A stretch of 64,000 nucleotides of DNA from positions 1,475,001-1,539,000 of the forward strand of contig JBBBDQ010000421.1 in assembly GCA_037127315.1 (NCBI GenBank). Reading direction: 5' to 3'. Origin of the DNA: Ascarosepion bandense. Taxonomy: Eukaryota; Mollusca; Cephalopoda; Sepiida; Sepiidae. A program made the translations under genes and the position numbers. Shown piece by piece: positions 32,401-46,800 of the stretch (its first letter is position 1; the number at the start of each line of letters is the position of its first letter). The notes below the pieces were generated by a model that was not told the DNA's origin, ran no database searches, and worked only from the letters and a program-made list of their open reading frames with translations.

Positions 32401-35000
32401 AGAAAGTCAAGATTATATCATACAATCATGTCCTGATCTCAAAAAAACTTTTCAAATGTAATCCGACTAAAAAGGTGAAAACCAAGATTATATCATACAA
32501 TCATGTCCTGGTCTCAAAAACACTTTTCAAACCTAATCAGTCTAAAAAGCAGAAAACAAAGATTATATCATACAATCATGTCCTGGTCTCAAAAACGCTT
32601 TTCAAACCTAATCAGACTAAAAAGGTGCAAACAAATTTTCTATCATACAATCATGTCCTGGTTCCAAAAACGCTTTTCAAACCTAATCAGTCTAAGAAGC
32701 AGAAAACAAAGATTATATCATACAATCATGTCCTGGTCTCAAAAACGCTTTTCAAACCTAATCAGACTAAAAATGTGAAAACCAAGATTATATCATACAA
32801 TCATGTCCTGGTCTCAAAAACACTTTTCAAAACTAATCAGACTAAAAACAGATAACAAAGATTATATCATACAATCATGTCCTGGTCTCAAAAACTCTTT
32901 TCAAAACTAATCAGACTAAAAAGCAGAATACCAAGATTATATCATACAATCATGTCCTGGTCTCAAAAACACTTTTCAAACCTCATCAGACTAAAAAGAA
33001 GAAAACCAAGATTATATCAGTAATCATGTCCTCGTCTCAAAAACACTTTCCAAACCAAATCAGACTAAAAAGCAGAAAACAAAGATTATATCAGACAATC
33101 ATGTCCTGGTCCCAAAAAGAATTTTCAAACCAAATCAGACTAAAAAGCAGAAAACCAAGATTATATCATACAATCATGTCCTGGTCTCTCAAACGCTTTT
33201 CAAACCTAATCAGACTAAAAGCAGAAAGTCAAGATTATATCATACAATCATGTCCTGATTTCAAAAAACTTTTCAACCCACACCAGGATAAAAATCAGAA
33301 AACCAAGATTATATCATACAATCATATCCTGGTCTCAAAAACACTTTTCAAAACTAATCAGAATAAAAAGCAGAAAAGCAAGAGTATATCATACAATCAT
33401 GTCCTGGTCTCAAAAACACTTTTCAAACCTGATAAGACTAAAAAGCAGAAAACCAAGATTATATCATACAATCATGATCTGGTCTCAAAAAACTTTTCAA
33501 CCCACACCAGGATAAAATCAGAAAACCAAGATTATATCATACAATCATGTCCTGGTCTCAAAAACACTTTTCAAAACTAATCAGAATAAAAAGCAGAAAA
33601 GCAAGTGTATATCATACAATCATGTCCTAGTCTCAAAAACGCTTTTCAAACCTAATCAGACTAAAAACCAGAAAACCAAGATTATATCATACAATCATGT
33701 CCTGGTCTCGAAAACACTTTTCCTACCTGATCAGACTAAAAGCCAGAATACCAAGATTATATCATACAATCATGTCCTGGTCTCAAAAACACTTTTTAAA
33801 CCTGATAAAACTAGAAATCAGAAAACCAAGATTATATCATACAATCATGTCCTGTTCTCAAAAACACTATTCAAACATAATCAGACTAAAAGCAGAAAAC
33901 CAAGATTGTATCATACAATCATGTCCTGGTCTCAAAAACGCTTTTCAAACCTAATCAGACTAAAAAGCAGAAAACCAAGTTTATAACATACAATCATGTC
34001 TTGGTCTCAAAAACTCTTTTCAAACCTAATCAGACTAAAAAGCAGAAAACCAAGATTATATCATCAATCATGTCCTCGTCTCAAAAACACTTTCTAAACC
34101 TAATCAGACTAAAAAGCAGAAAGCCAAGTTTATATCATACAATCATGTCCTGGTCTCCCAAACGCTTTTCAAACCTAATCAGACTAAAAGCAGAAAGTCA
34201 AGATTATATCATACAATCATGTCCTGATCTCAAAAAAACTTTTCAAATGTAATCCGACTAAAAAGGTGAAAACCAAGATTATATCATACAATCATGTCCT
34301 GGTCTCAAAAACACTTTTCAAACCTAATCAGTCTAAAAAGCAGAAAACAAAGATTATATCATACAATCATGTCCTGGTCTCAAAAACGCTTTTCAAACCT
34401 AATCAGACTAAAAAGGTGCAAACAAATTTTCTATCATACAATCATGTCCTGGTTCCAAAAACGCTTTTCAAACCTAATCAGTCTAAAAAGCAGAAAACAA
34501 AGATTATATCATACAATCATGTCCTGGTCTCAAAAACGCTTTTCAAACCTAATCAGACTAAAAATGTGAAAACCAAGATTATATCATACAATCATGTCCT
34601 GGTCTCAAAAACACTTTTCAAAAGTAATCAGACTAAAAACAGAAAACAAAGATTATATCATACAATCATTTTCTGGTCTCAAAAACGCTTTTCAAACTTA
34701 ATCAGTCTAAAAAGCAGAAAACCAAGATTATATCATACAATCATGTCGTGGTCTCAAAAACACTTTTCAAACCTAATCAGACTAAAAAGCAGGAAACAAA
34801 GATTATATCATACAATCATGTCCTAGTGTCAAAAACACTTTTCAAACCAAATCAGACTAAAAAGCAGAAAACCAAGGTTATATCATACAATCATGTCCTG
34901 GTCTCAAGAACGCTTTTCAAACCTACTCAGACTAAAAGTAGAAAATCAAAATTATATCATACAATCATATCCTGGTCTCAAAAACACTTTTCAAAACTAA
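29442..35000 (+). repeat. Higher-order repeats inside the 75-bp satellite, set 1
   Basis: Blocks of many units recur with shared unit-specific variants. The variant series starting ATGTCCTCGTCTCAAAAACA appears at 29741, 31010 and 33026. A second series starting near 32475 recurs at 34266, a shift of about 1.79 kb or 24 units. The 29741-to-31010 shift is 1,269 bp, about 17 units. The repeated series include the same private substitutions and small deletions. Confidence 0.85.
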
Positions 35001-35939
35001 TCACACTAAAAAACTGAAAACCAAGATTAAATCATACAATCATGTCGTGGTCTCAAAAACACTCTTCAAACCTAATCTCACTAAAAAGCAGAAACCAAGA
35101 TTATATCATACAATCATGTCCTGGTCTCAAAAACACTTTTCAAACCTGATAAGACTAAAAAGCAGAAAACCAAGATTATATCGTACAATCATGTCCTGGT
35201 CTCAAACACAATTTTCAAACCTGATCAGACTAAAAAGCAGAAATCCAAGATTATATCTTACAATCATGTCCTGGTCTCAAAAACACTTTTCAAACCTGAT
35301 CAGACTAAAAAGCAGAAATCCAAGATTATATCATACAATCATGTCCTGGTCTCAAAAACACTTTTCAAAAATAATCAGTCTAAAAAGCAGAAAACCAAGA
35401 TTATATCATACAATCATGATCTGGTCTCAAAAACGCTTTTCAAAACTAATCAGTCTAAAAAGAAGAAATCCAAGATTATATCATACAATCATGTCCTGGT
35501 CTCGAAAACACTTTTCATACCAGATCAGACTAAAAACCAGAACACCAAGATTATATCATACAATCATGTCCTGGTCTAAAAAACACTTTTCAAACCTGAT
35601 AAGTCTAGAAAGCAGAAAACCAAGATTATATCATACAATCATGTCCTGTTCTCAAAAAAACTTTTCAACACAAACCAGAATAAAAAGCAGAAAACCAAGA
35701 TTATATCATACAATCATGTCCTGGTCTCAAAAACACTTTTCAAACATAATCAGACTAAAAAGCAGAAAACCAAGATTATATCATACAATCATGTTCTGGT
35801 CTCAAAAACGCTTTTCAAACCTAATCAGACTAAAAAGCAGAAAACCAAGATTATATCGTACAATCATGTCCTGGTCTCGAAAACATTTTTCAAACCTGAT
35901 CAGACTAAAAACCAGAAAACAAAGAATATATCATCAATC

Positions 35940-38900
35940 ATGTCCTCGTCTCAAAAACACTTTCCAAACCAAATCAAATTACAAAGCAGAAAACCAAGAT
36001 TATATCATACAATCATGACCTGGTCTCCCAAACGCTTTTCAAACCTAATCAGACTAAAAGCAGAAGTCAAGATTATATCATACAATCATGTTCTGGTCGA
36101 AAAAACGCTTTTCAAACCTAATCAGACTAAAAAGGTGAAAACCAAGATTATATCATACAATCATGTCCTGGTCTCAAAAACGCTTTTCAAACTTAATCAG
36201 ACTAAAATGCGGAAAACCGAGATTTTATCATACAATCATGTCCTGGTCTCAAAAACGCTTTTCACACCTAATCAGACTAAAGAGCCGAAAACCAAGATTA
36301 TATCATGCAATCATGTCCTGGTCTCAAAAACGCTTTTCAAACCTAATCAGTCTAACAGTCCGAAAACAAACATTATATCATACAATCATGTCCTGGTCTC
36401 AAAAACACTTTTCAAACCTAATCAGACTAAAAAGCAGAACACCAAGTTTATATCATACAATCATGTCCTGGTCTCAAAAACACTTTTCAAACCTAATCAG
36501 TCTAAAAAGTTGAAAACCAAGATTATATCATACAATCATGTCCTCGTCTCAAAAACACTTTTCTAACCTACTCAGACTAAAAAGCAGAAGACAAAGTTTA
36601 TATCATACAATCATGTCCTGGTCTCAAAAACACTATTCAAAAATAATCAGACTAAAAAGCAGAAAACCAAGATTATATCAAACAATCATGTCCTGGTCTC
36701 GAAAACACTTTTCAAACCTGATCAGACTAAAAAGAAGAAAACCAAGATTATATCATACAATCATGTTCTGGTGTCAAAAACACTTTTCAAACCTGATAAG
36801 ACTAAAAAGCAGAAAACCAAGATTATATCATACAATCATGTCCTTGTCTCAAAAAAATTTTCAACCCAAACCAGAATAAAAAGCAGAAATCCAAGATTAT
36901 ATCATACAATCATGTCCTGGTCTCAAAAACAATTTTCAAAAATAATCAGACTAAAAAGCAGAAAACCAAGATTATATCATACAATCATGTCCTGGTCTCA
37001 AAAACGCTTTTCAAAACTAATCAGTCTAAAAAGCAGAAAATCAAGATTATATCATACAATCATGTCCTGGTCTCGAAAACACTTTGCATACCAGATCAGA
37101 CTAAAAACCAGAACACCAAGATTATATCATACAATCATGTCCTGGTCTCAAAAACACTTTTCAAACCTGATAAGTCTAGAAAGCAGAAAACCAAGATTAT
37201 ATCATACAATCATGTCCTGTTCTCAAAAAAAACTTTTCAACACAAACCAGAATAAATAGCAGAGAACCAAGATTATATCATACAATCATGTCCTGGTCTC
37301 AAAAACACTTTTCAAACATAATCAGACTAAAAAGCAGAAAACCAAGATTATATCATACAATCATGTTCTGGTGTCAAAAACGCTTTTCAAACCTAATCAG
37401 ACTAAAAAGCAGAAAACAAAGATTATATCGTACAATCATGTTCTGGTGTCAAAAACGCTTTTCAAACCTAATCAGACTAAAAAGCAGAAAACAAACATTA
37501 TATCATCAATCATGTCCTCGTCTCAAAAACACTTTCCAAACCAAATCAAATTAAAAAGCAGAAAACCAAGATTATATCATACAATCATGTCCTTGTCTCC
37601 CAAACGCTTTTCAAACCTAATCAGACTAAAAGCAGAAGTCAAGATTATATCATGCAATCATATTCTGGTCGAAAAAACGCTTTTCAAACCTAATCAGACT
37701 AAAAAGGTGAAAACCAAGATTATATCATACAATCATGTCCTGGTCGAAAAAACGCTTTTCAAACTTAATCAGACTAAAATGCGGAAAACCGAGATTTTAT
37801 CATACAATCATGTCCTGGTCTCAAAAACGCTTTTCACACCTAATCAGACTAAAGAGCCGAAAACCAAGATTATATCATGCAATCATGTCCTGGTCTCAAA
37901 AACGCTTTTCAAACCTAATCAGTCTAACAGGCCGAAAACAAACATTATATCATACAATCATGTCCTGGTCTCAAAAACACTTTTCAAACATAATCAGACT
38001 AAAAAGCAGAACACCAAGATTATATCATACAATCATATCCTGGTCTCAAAAACATTTTCAAACCTAATCAGACTAAAAAGCAGAAAACCAAGTTTATATC
38101 ATACAATCATGTCCTGGTCTCAAAAACACTTTTCAAACCTAATCAGTCTAAAAAGTTGAAAACCAAGATTATATCATACTATCATGTCCTCGTCTCAAAA
38201 ACACTTTTCAAACCTAATCAGACTAAATAGCCGAAAACCAAGATTATATCATACAATCATGTCCTGGTCTCGAAAAAACTTTTCATACCAGATCAGACTA
38301 AAAACCAGAACACCAAGATTATATCATACAATCATATCCCGGTCTCAAAAACACTTTTCAAACCTAATCAGACTAAAAAGCAGAAAACCAAGTTTATATC
38401 ATACAATCATGTCCTGGTCTCAAAAACACTTTTCAAACCTAATCAGACTAAAAAGCAGAAGACAAAGATTATATCATACAATCATGTCCTGGTCTCAAAA
38501 ACACTTTTCAAACCTAATCAGACTAAAAAGCAGAAAACCAAGATTATATCATGCAATCATGTCCTGGTCTCGAAAACACTTTTCATACCAGATCAGACTA
38601 AAAACCAGAACACCAAGATTATATCATACAATCATGTCCTGGTCTCAAAAACACTTTTCAAACCTGATAAGACTAAAAAGCAGAAAACCAAGTTTATATC
38701 ATACAATCATGTACTGGTCTCAAAAAATTTTCAACCCAAACCAGAATAAAAAGCAGAAATCCAAGATTATATCATACAATCATGTCCTGGTCTCAAAAAC
38801 ACTTTTCACACCTAATCAGACTAAAGAGCCGAAAACCAAGATTATATCATGCAATCATGTCCTGGTCTCAAAAACACTTTTCACACCTAATCAGACTAAA

Positions 38901-40930
38901 GAGCCGAAAACCAAGATTATATCATGCAATCATGTCCTGGTCTCAAAAACGCTTTTCAAACCTAATCAGTCTAAAAGGCAGAAAACAAACATTATATCAT
39001 ACAATCATGTCCTGGTCTCAAAAACACTTTTCAAACCTAATCAGACTAAAAAGCAGAACACCAAGATTATATCATACAATCATATCCTGGTCTCAAAAAC
39101 ACTTTTCAAACCTAATCAGACTAAAAAGCAGAAAACCAAGTTTATATCATACAATCATGTCCTGGTCTCAAAAACACTTTTCAAACCTAATCAGTCTAAA
39201 AAGTTGAAAACCAAGATTATATCATACTATCATGTTCTGGTGTCAAAAACGCTTTTCAAACCTAATCAGACTAAAAAGCAGAAAACCAAGATTATATCAT
39301 ACAATCATGTCCTGGTCTCGAAAACACTTTTCATACCTGATCAGACTAAAAACCAGAACACCAAGATTATATCATACAATCATGTCCTGGTCTCAAAAAC
39401 ACTTTTCAAACCTGATAATACTAAAAAGCAGAAAACCAAGTTTATATCATACAATCATGTCCTGGTCTCAAAAAAATTTTCAACCCAAACCAGAATAAAA
39501 AGCAGAAATCCAAGATTATATCATACAATCATATCCTGGTCTCAAAAACACTTTTCAAAAATAATCAGACTAAAAAGCAGAAAACCAAGATTATATCATA
39601 CAATCATGTTCTGGTCTCAAAAACGCTTTTCAAAACTAATCAGTCTAAAAAGCAGAAAACCAAGATTATATCATACAATCATGTCCTGGTCTCGAAAACA
39701 CTTTGCATACCAGATCAGACTAAAAACCAGAACACCAAGATTATATCATACAATCATGTCCTGGTCTCAAAAACGCTTTTCAAACCTAATCAGACTAAAA
39801 AGCAGAAAACAAAGATTGTATCATACAATCATGTCCTGTTCTCAAAAAAACTTTTCAACACAAACCGGAATAAAAAGCAGAAAACCAATATTATATCATA
39901 CAATCATGTCCTGGTCTCAAAAACACTTTTCAAGCATAATCAGACTAAAAAGCAGAAAACCAAGATTATATCATACAATCATGTTCTGGTGTCAAAAACG
40001 CTTTTCAAACCTAATCAGACTAAAAAGCAGAAAACAAAGATTATATCGTACAATCATGTCCTGGTCTCGAAAACACTTTTCAAACCTGATCAGACTAAAA
40101 AGAAGAAAACCAAGATTATATCATACAATCATGTTCTGGTGTCAAAAACGCTTTTCAAACCTAATCAGACTAAAAAGCAGAAAACAAAGATTATATCGTA
40201 CAATCATGTTCTGGTGTCAAAAACGCTTTTCAAACCTAATCAGACTAAAAAGCAGAAAACAAAGATTATATCGTACAATCATGTCCTGGTCTCGAAAACA
40301 CTTTTCAAACCTGATCAGACTGAAAAGCAGAAAACCAAGATTATATCATCAATCATGTCCTCGTCTCAAAAACACTTTCCAAACCAAATCAAATTACAAA
40401 GCAGAAAACCAAGATTATATCATACAATCATGTCCTTGTCTCCCAAACGCTTTTCAAACCTAATCAGACTAAAAGCAGAAGTCAAGATTATATCATACAA
40501 TCATGTTCTGGTCGAAAAAACGCTTTTCAAACCTAATCAGACTAAAAAGGTGAAAACCAAGATTATATCATACAATCATGTCCTGGTCTCAAAAACGCTT
40601 TTCAAACTTAATCAGACTAAAATGCGGAAAACCGAGATTTTATCATACAATCATGTCCTGGTCTCAAAAACGCTTTTCACACCTAATCAGACTAAAGAGC
40701 CGAAAACCAAGATTATATCATGCAATCATGTCCTGGTCTCAAAAACGCTTTTCAAACCTAATCAGTCTAACAGGCCGAAAACAAACATTATATCATACAA
40801 TCATGTCCTGGTCTCAAAAACACTTTTCAAACCTAATCAGACTAAAAAGCAGAACACCAAGATTATATCATACAATCATATCCTGGTCTCAAAAACACTT
40901 TTCAAACCTTATCAGTCTAAAAAGTTGTAA
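35940..40930 (+). repeat. Higher-order repeats inside the 75-bp satellite, set 2
   Basis: A distinctive unit series (unit starting ATGTCCTCG at 35940, 37512 and 40355) recurs together with the following units that carry the 'AAAGAGCCGAAAACC', 'ATGCGGAAAACCGAG' and 'ACAGGCCGAAAAC' variants. The shifts are about 1.57 kb and 2.84 kb, near 21 and 38 units. Confidence 0.82.
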
Positions 40931-41600
40931 ACCAAGATTATATCATACTATCATGTCCTCGTCTCAAAAACACTTTTCAAACCTAATCAGACTAAATAGC
41001 CGAAAACCAAGATTATATCATACAATCCTGTCCTGGTCTCGAAAAAACTTTTCATACCAGATCAGACTAAAAACCAGAACACCAAGATTATATCATACAA
41101 TCATGTCCTGGTCTCAAAAACACTTTTCAAACCTAATCAGACTAAAAAGCAGAAAACCAAGATTATATCATACAATCATGTCCTGGTCTCGAAAACACTT
41201 TTCATACCAGATCAGACTAAAAAGGTGAAAACCAAGATTATATCATACAATCATGTCCTGGTCTCAAAACCACTTTTCAAAACTAATCAGACTAAAAAGC
41301 AGAAAACAAAGATTATATCATACAATCATATCCTGGTCTCAAAAAAGCTTTTCAAACCTAATCAGACTAAAAAGCAGAAAACCAAGATTATATCATACAA
41401 TCATGCCGTGGTCTCAAAAACTCTTTTCAAACCTAATCAGACTAAAAAGCAGAAAACAAAGATTATATCATACAATCATGTCCTGGTCTCAAAAACACTT
41501 TTCAAACCAAATCAGACTCAAAAGCAGAACACCAAGATGATATCATACAATCATGTCCTTGTCTCAAAAACGCTTTTCAAACCTAATAAGACTAAAAAAC

Positions 41601-44600
41601 AGAAAACCACATTTATATCATACAGTCATGTCCTGATCTCACAAAACACTTTTCAACCCTAACCAGACAAAAAAGCAGAAAACCACGATTATAATATACA
41701 ATCATGTCCTAGTCTCAAAAACACTTTTCAATCCTAACCGGACAAAAAAGCAGAAAACCACGATTATAACATCTAATCATGTCATTGTCTCACAAAACAC
41801 TTTTCAACCCTAAAGAGACTAAAAAGCAGAAAACCACGATAATATCATATAATCATGTCCGTGTCACAAAAATCACTTTTAAACCCTAACAATACTAAAA
41901 AGCAGAAAACCATGATAATATCATACAATCATGTCCTTGTCTCAAAAAACGCTTTTCAACCCTAACCATACTAAAAAGCCGAATACCACGATAATATCAT
42001 ACAATCATGTCCTCGTCTCAAAAAACACTTTTCAGCCCTAACCATACTAAAAAGCAGAAAACCTCGATAATATCATCCAGTTACGTCCTGAGCTAACAAA
42101 TCACTTTTCACCCCTAACCAGACAAAAAAGCAGAAAACCACGATAATATCATACAATCATGGCCATGTCTCAAAAAACACTTTTCAACCCTAACCGAAAT
42201 ATAAAGCAGAAAACCACGAAAATATATAATCATGCCCTGGTCTCAAAAACACTTTTCAACCCTAAACATACTAAAAACCAAAAACCACGATAATATCATA
42301 CAATCATGTCCTTGTCTCAAAAAACACTTTTCAACCCTAAACATACTAAAAACCAAAAACCACGATAATATCATAAAGTCATGTCCTCGTCTCAAAAACA
42401 CTTTTCAACCTTAACCATACTAAAAATCCGAAAACCACGATAATATCATACAATCATGTCCTTGTCTCAAAAACACTTTTCATCCCTAACGGGACAAAAA
42501 GCAGGAAACTACGATAATATCATATAATCATGTCCTGATCTCAAAACCACTTTTCAAACCTAATCAGACTAAAACGCAGAAAAACACAATTATATCATAC
42601 AGTCATGTCCTTATCTCAAAAAACACTTTTCAACCCTAACCAGACTAAAAAGCAGAAAACCACGATAATATCATATCATCATGTCCTTGTCTCAAAAAAC
42701 ACATTTCAACCCTAACCATACTAAAAAGCCGAAAACCACGATAATGTCATACAATCATGTCCTTGTCTCAAAAAACACTTCTCAACCCTAACCATACTAA
42801 AAAGCCGAAAACCACGGTAATATCATACAATCAAGTCCATGTCTCAAAAAACACTTTTCAACAATAACCATACTAAAAAGCTGAAAACCACGATAATATC
42901 ATACAATCATGTCCTTGTCTCAAAAAACACTTCTCAACCCTAACCAGACTAAAAAGCAGAAAACCACGGTAATATCATACAATCATGTCCTTGTCTCAAA
43001 AAACACTTTTCAACAATAACCATACTAAAAAGCTGGAAACCACGATAATATCATACAATCATGTCCTTGTCTCAAAAAACACTTTTCAACCCTAACCATA
43101 CTAAAAAGCCGAAAACTACGATAATATCATACAATCATGTCCATGTCTCAAAAAACACTTTTCAGCCCTAACGGGACAAACAGCAGAAAACTACGATAAT
43201 ATCATATAATCATGTCCTTGTCTCAAAAACCACTTTTCAAACCTAATCAGACTAAAACGCAGAAAAACACAATTATATCATACAGTCATGTCCTTATCTC
43301 AAAAAACACTTTTCAAACCTAATCAGACTAAAAAGCAGAAAACCACGATAATATCATACAATCATGTCCTAGTCTCAAAAAACACTTTTCAACAATAACC
43401 ATACTAAAAAGCCGAAAACCACGATAATATCATACAATCATGTCCTTGTCTCAAAAAACACTTCTCAACCCTAACCATACTAAAAAGCCGAAAACCACGG
43501 TAATATCATAGAATCATGTCCTCGTCTCACAAACACTTTTCAAACCTAATCAGACTAAAAAACTGATAACCACGATAATATCATACAATCATATCCTTGT
43601 CTCAAAAAACACTTTTCAACCCAAAACAAACTAAAAAGCAGAAAACCACGATAATATATAATCATGCCCTGGTCTCAAAAGAAACTTTTCAACCCTAACC
43701 ATACTAAAAAGCCGAAAACCACGATAATATCATACAATCATGTCCTTGTCTCAAAAAACACTTCTCAACCCTAACCATACTAAAAAGCCGAAAACCACGG
43801 TAATATCATACAATCATGTCCTTGTCTCAAAAAACACTTTTCAACAATAACCATACTAAAAAGCTGAAAACCACGATAATATCATACAACCATGTCCTTG
43901 TCTCAAAAAACACTTTTCAACCCTAACCATACTAAAAAGCCGAAAACCACGGTAATATCATACAATCATGTCCTTGTCTCAAAAACGGGACAAAAAGCAG
44001 AAAACTACGATAATATCATATAATCATATCCTGGTCTAAAAAACACATTTCGAAACTAATCAGACTAAAAGGCAGAAAACCAAGATTATATCATACAATA
44101 ATGTCCTGGTCTCAAACCACTTTTCAAACCTAATCAGACTAAAAAGCAGAAAAACACAATTATATCATACAGTCATGTCCTTATCTCAAAAAACACTTTT
44201 CAACCCTAACCAGACTAAAAAGCAGAAATCCACAATAATATCGTATCATCATGTCCTTGTCTCAAAAAACACTTTTCAACACTAACCATACTAAAAAGGC
44301 GAAAACCACGATAATATCATACAATCATGTCCTTGTCTCAAAAAACACTTCTCAACCCTAACCATACTAAAAAGCCGAAAACCACGGTAATATCATACAA
44401 TCATGTCCTTGTCTCAAAAAACACTTTTCAACAATAACCATACTAAAAAGCTGAAAACCACGATAATATCATACAATCATGTCCTTGTCTCAAAAAACAC
44501 TTTTCAACCCTAACCATACTAAAAAGCCGAAAACCACGATAATATCATATAATCATGTTCTTGTCTCAAAAGAAACTTTTCAACCCTAACCATACTAAAA

Positions 44601-46480
44601 AGCCGAAAACCACGATAATATCATACAATTATGTCCTTGTCTCAAAAAACACTTTTCAACCCTAACCATACTAAAAATCCGAAAACCACGATAATATCAT
44701 ACAATAATGTCCTTGTCTCAAAAAACACTTTTCAACCCTAAACATACTAAAAACCAAAAACCACGATAATGTCATACAATCATGTCCTTGTCTCAAAAAC
44801 ACTTTTCAACCTTAACCATACTAAAAATCCGAAAACCACGATAATATCATACAATCATGTCCTTGTCTCAAAAAACACTTTTCAACCCTAACCAGACTAA
44901 AAAGCAGAAAACCACGATAATATCATATAATCATATCCTGGTCTAAAAAACACATTTCGAAACTAATCAGACTAAAAGGCAGAAAAGCAAGATTATATCA
45001 TACAATCATGTCCTTGTCTCGAGACCACTTTTCAAACCTAATCAGACTAAAAAGCAGAAAAACACAATTATATCATACAATCATGTCCTTGTCTCAAAAA
45101 ACACATTTCAACCCTAACCTTACTAAAAAGCCAAATCCACGATAATATCATACAATCATGTCCTCGTCTCAAAAGAAACTTTTCAACCCTAACCATACTG
45201 AAAAGCCGAAAACCACGATAATATCATACAATCATGTCCTCGTCTCAAAAGAAACTTTTCAACCTTAACCATACTAAAAAGCCGAAAACAACGATAAAAT
45301 CATACAATCATGTCCTCGTCTGAAAAACACTTTTCAACCCTAACCAGATTAAAAAGCAGAAAACCACGATAATATCATACAATCATGGCCATGTCTCAAG
45401 AAACACTTTTCAACCCTAACCATACTAAAGAGCCGAAAACAACGATACTATCATACAATCATGTCCTGGTCTCAAAAACACTTTTCAACCTTAATCAAAC
45501 TAAAAAGCAGAAAACCACGATAATATCATACAATCATGTCCTGATCTCACAAAACACTTGTCAACCCTAACCCGACTTAAAAAGCCGAAAACCACGATAA
45601 TATCATACAATCATGTCCTTTTCTCAAAAAACACTTTTCAACCCTAACCAGACTAAAAAGCAGAAAACCACGATAATATCATATAATCATGTCCTTGTCT
45701 CAAAAAACACTTTTCAACCCTAACCAAACTAAAAATCAGAAAACCACGATTATATCATACAATCATGTCCTTGTCTCAAAAACACTTTTCAAACCTAATC
45801 AGATTAAAAAGCAGAAAACCACGATTATATCATACAATCATGTCCTGATCACAAAAAACACTTTTCATCCCTAACCAGACCAAAAAAGCAGAAACCTCCA
45901 TAATATCATACATTCATATCCTGATCTCAAAAACACTTTTCAAACATAATCAGACTAAAAAGCAGAAAACCATGATAATATCATTCATTCTTATCCTGAT
46001 CTTAAAAAACACTTTTTAACCCTGACCAGAATAAAAAGCAGAAAACCACGATAATATACAATCATGTCCTTGTCTCAAAAAAAACACATTTCAACCCTAA
46101 CCGGACAAAAAAGCAGAAACCCACGATAATATCATATAATCATGTCCTTGTCTCAAAAACACTTTTCAACCCTAACCAGACTAAAAAGCAGAAAACCACG
46201 ATAATATCATATAATCATGTCCTGATCTCACGAAACACTTTTCAGCCCTAACCAGACAAAAGAAGCAGAAAACCACGATTATATCATATAATCATGTCCT
46301 GATCTCACAAATCAGTTTTCAGCCCTAACCAGACAAAAAAGCAGAAACCCACGATAATATAATATAATCATATCCTGGTCGCAAAAACACTTTTCAACCC
46401 TAACCAGACTAAAAAGCAGAAAACCACGATTATATCATACAATCATATCCTGATCTCAAAAAACACTTTTTAACCTTAAC
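41601..46480 (+). repeat. 76-bp satellite subfamily, about 64 units
   Basis: This continues the same satellite, but the consensus changes: TCCTTGTCTCAAAAAACACT (six A's), TCAACCCTAACCATAC, AAAAAGCCGAAAACCACG and ATAATATCATA. The added A makes the unit 76 bp, so reading frames no longer stay in register and long ORFs disappear. A few 75-bp-type units are mixed in (for example near 42540 and 44100). The very first units of the whole array (28137-28200) also carry the ACCACGATAAT variant. Confidence 0.93.
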
Positions 46481-46800
46481 TAAACTAAACTTACAATGCC
46501 CGCAGAAATAGAACTCATACCAATATTCATCCAATCATTACAAAGCCCGTCACCAAACATAAACAATCAAGAACTTAATGATGAGGAAATTAACAAAAAT
46601 ATTAAAAAGCTTAGAAATAATAACGCATCACTTGACATTGACTCTATCCTTGAATTCCATCACAAGTTCCCACTATTTTATGAAAGAATTCTAGTATTAA
46701 AAATAGACCTACAAAAAGTGGGGGTCTATCACGCATTAATGCATTATGAAACAGAAAGACCCTCACACTTACAGTGGTATCTCAATTGAGGAAAGTATTG
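46481..46800 (+). pseudogene. Possible RT-upstream remnant of a LINE
   Basis: A 97-codon frame (46496-46789) contains ELNDEEINKNIKKLRNNNAS, followed by an LDIDSILEF-like stretch. This recalls the 'EV..AI..LK..KAPG.D.I' block that opens the reverse transcriptase of many LINEs. No catalytic motif follows, and the next 600 bp has only stop-ridden frames. The match is by eye and weak, and a chance similarity is possible. It directly abuts the last satellite unit. Confidence 0.35.

Larger units (their letters stand above)
28137..41600 (+). repeat. 75-bp satellite array, about 180 units
   Basis: Head-to-tail units with the landmarks ATACAATCATGTCCTGG, TCTCAAAAACACTTTTCAAA, CCTAATCAGACTAAAAAGCA and GAAAACCAAGATTATATC. 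Spacing between the same base in adjacent units is 75 (for example 38486 to 38561). The plus strand is A- and C-rich: the consensus unit has roughly 33 A, 18 T, 17 C and 7 G by hand count. Because 75 is divisible by three and the consensus has no stop in two forward frames, long reading frames arise (up to 759 codons at 38184-40463) made of a 25-residue repeat in either frame (MSWSQKHFS...RLYHTI or NHVLVSKTLF...KIISY). I see no start context, domain, intron or other gene sign, so I call these frames repeat artefacts. Confidence 0.97.

Noticed and set aside
38184..40463. 759-codon open frame and many similar frames in 28-41.6 kb as protein-coding genes
   Set aside because: They are made wholly of a 25-residue repeat produced by a 75-bp unit. 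Two overlapping frames are open at once, and frames jump between them at indels. No domain, start context or splice sign supports a gene.
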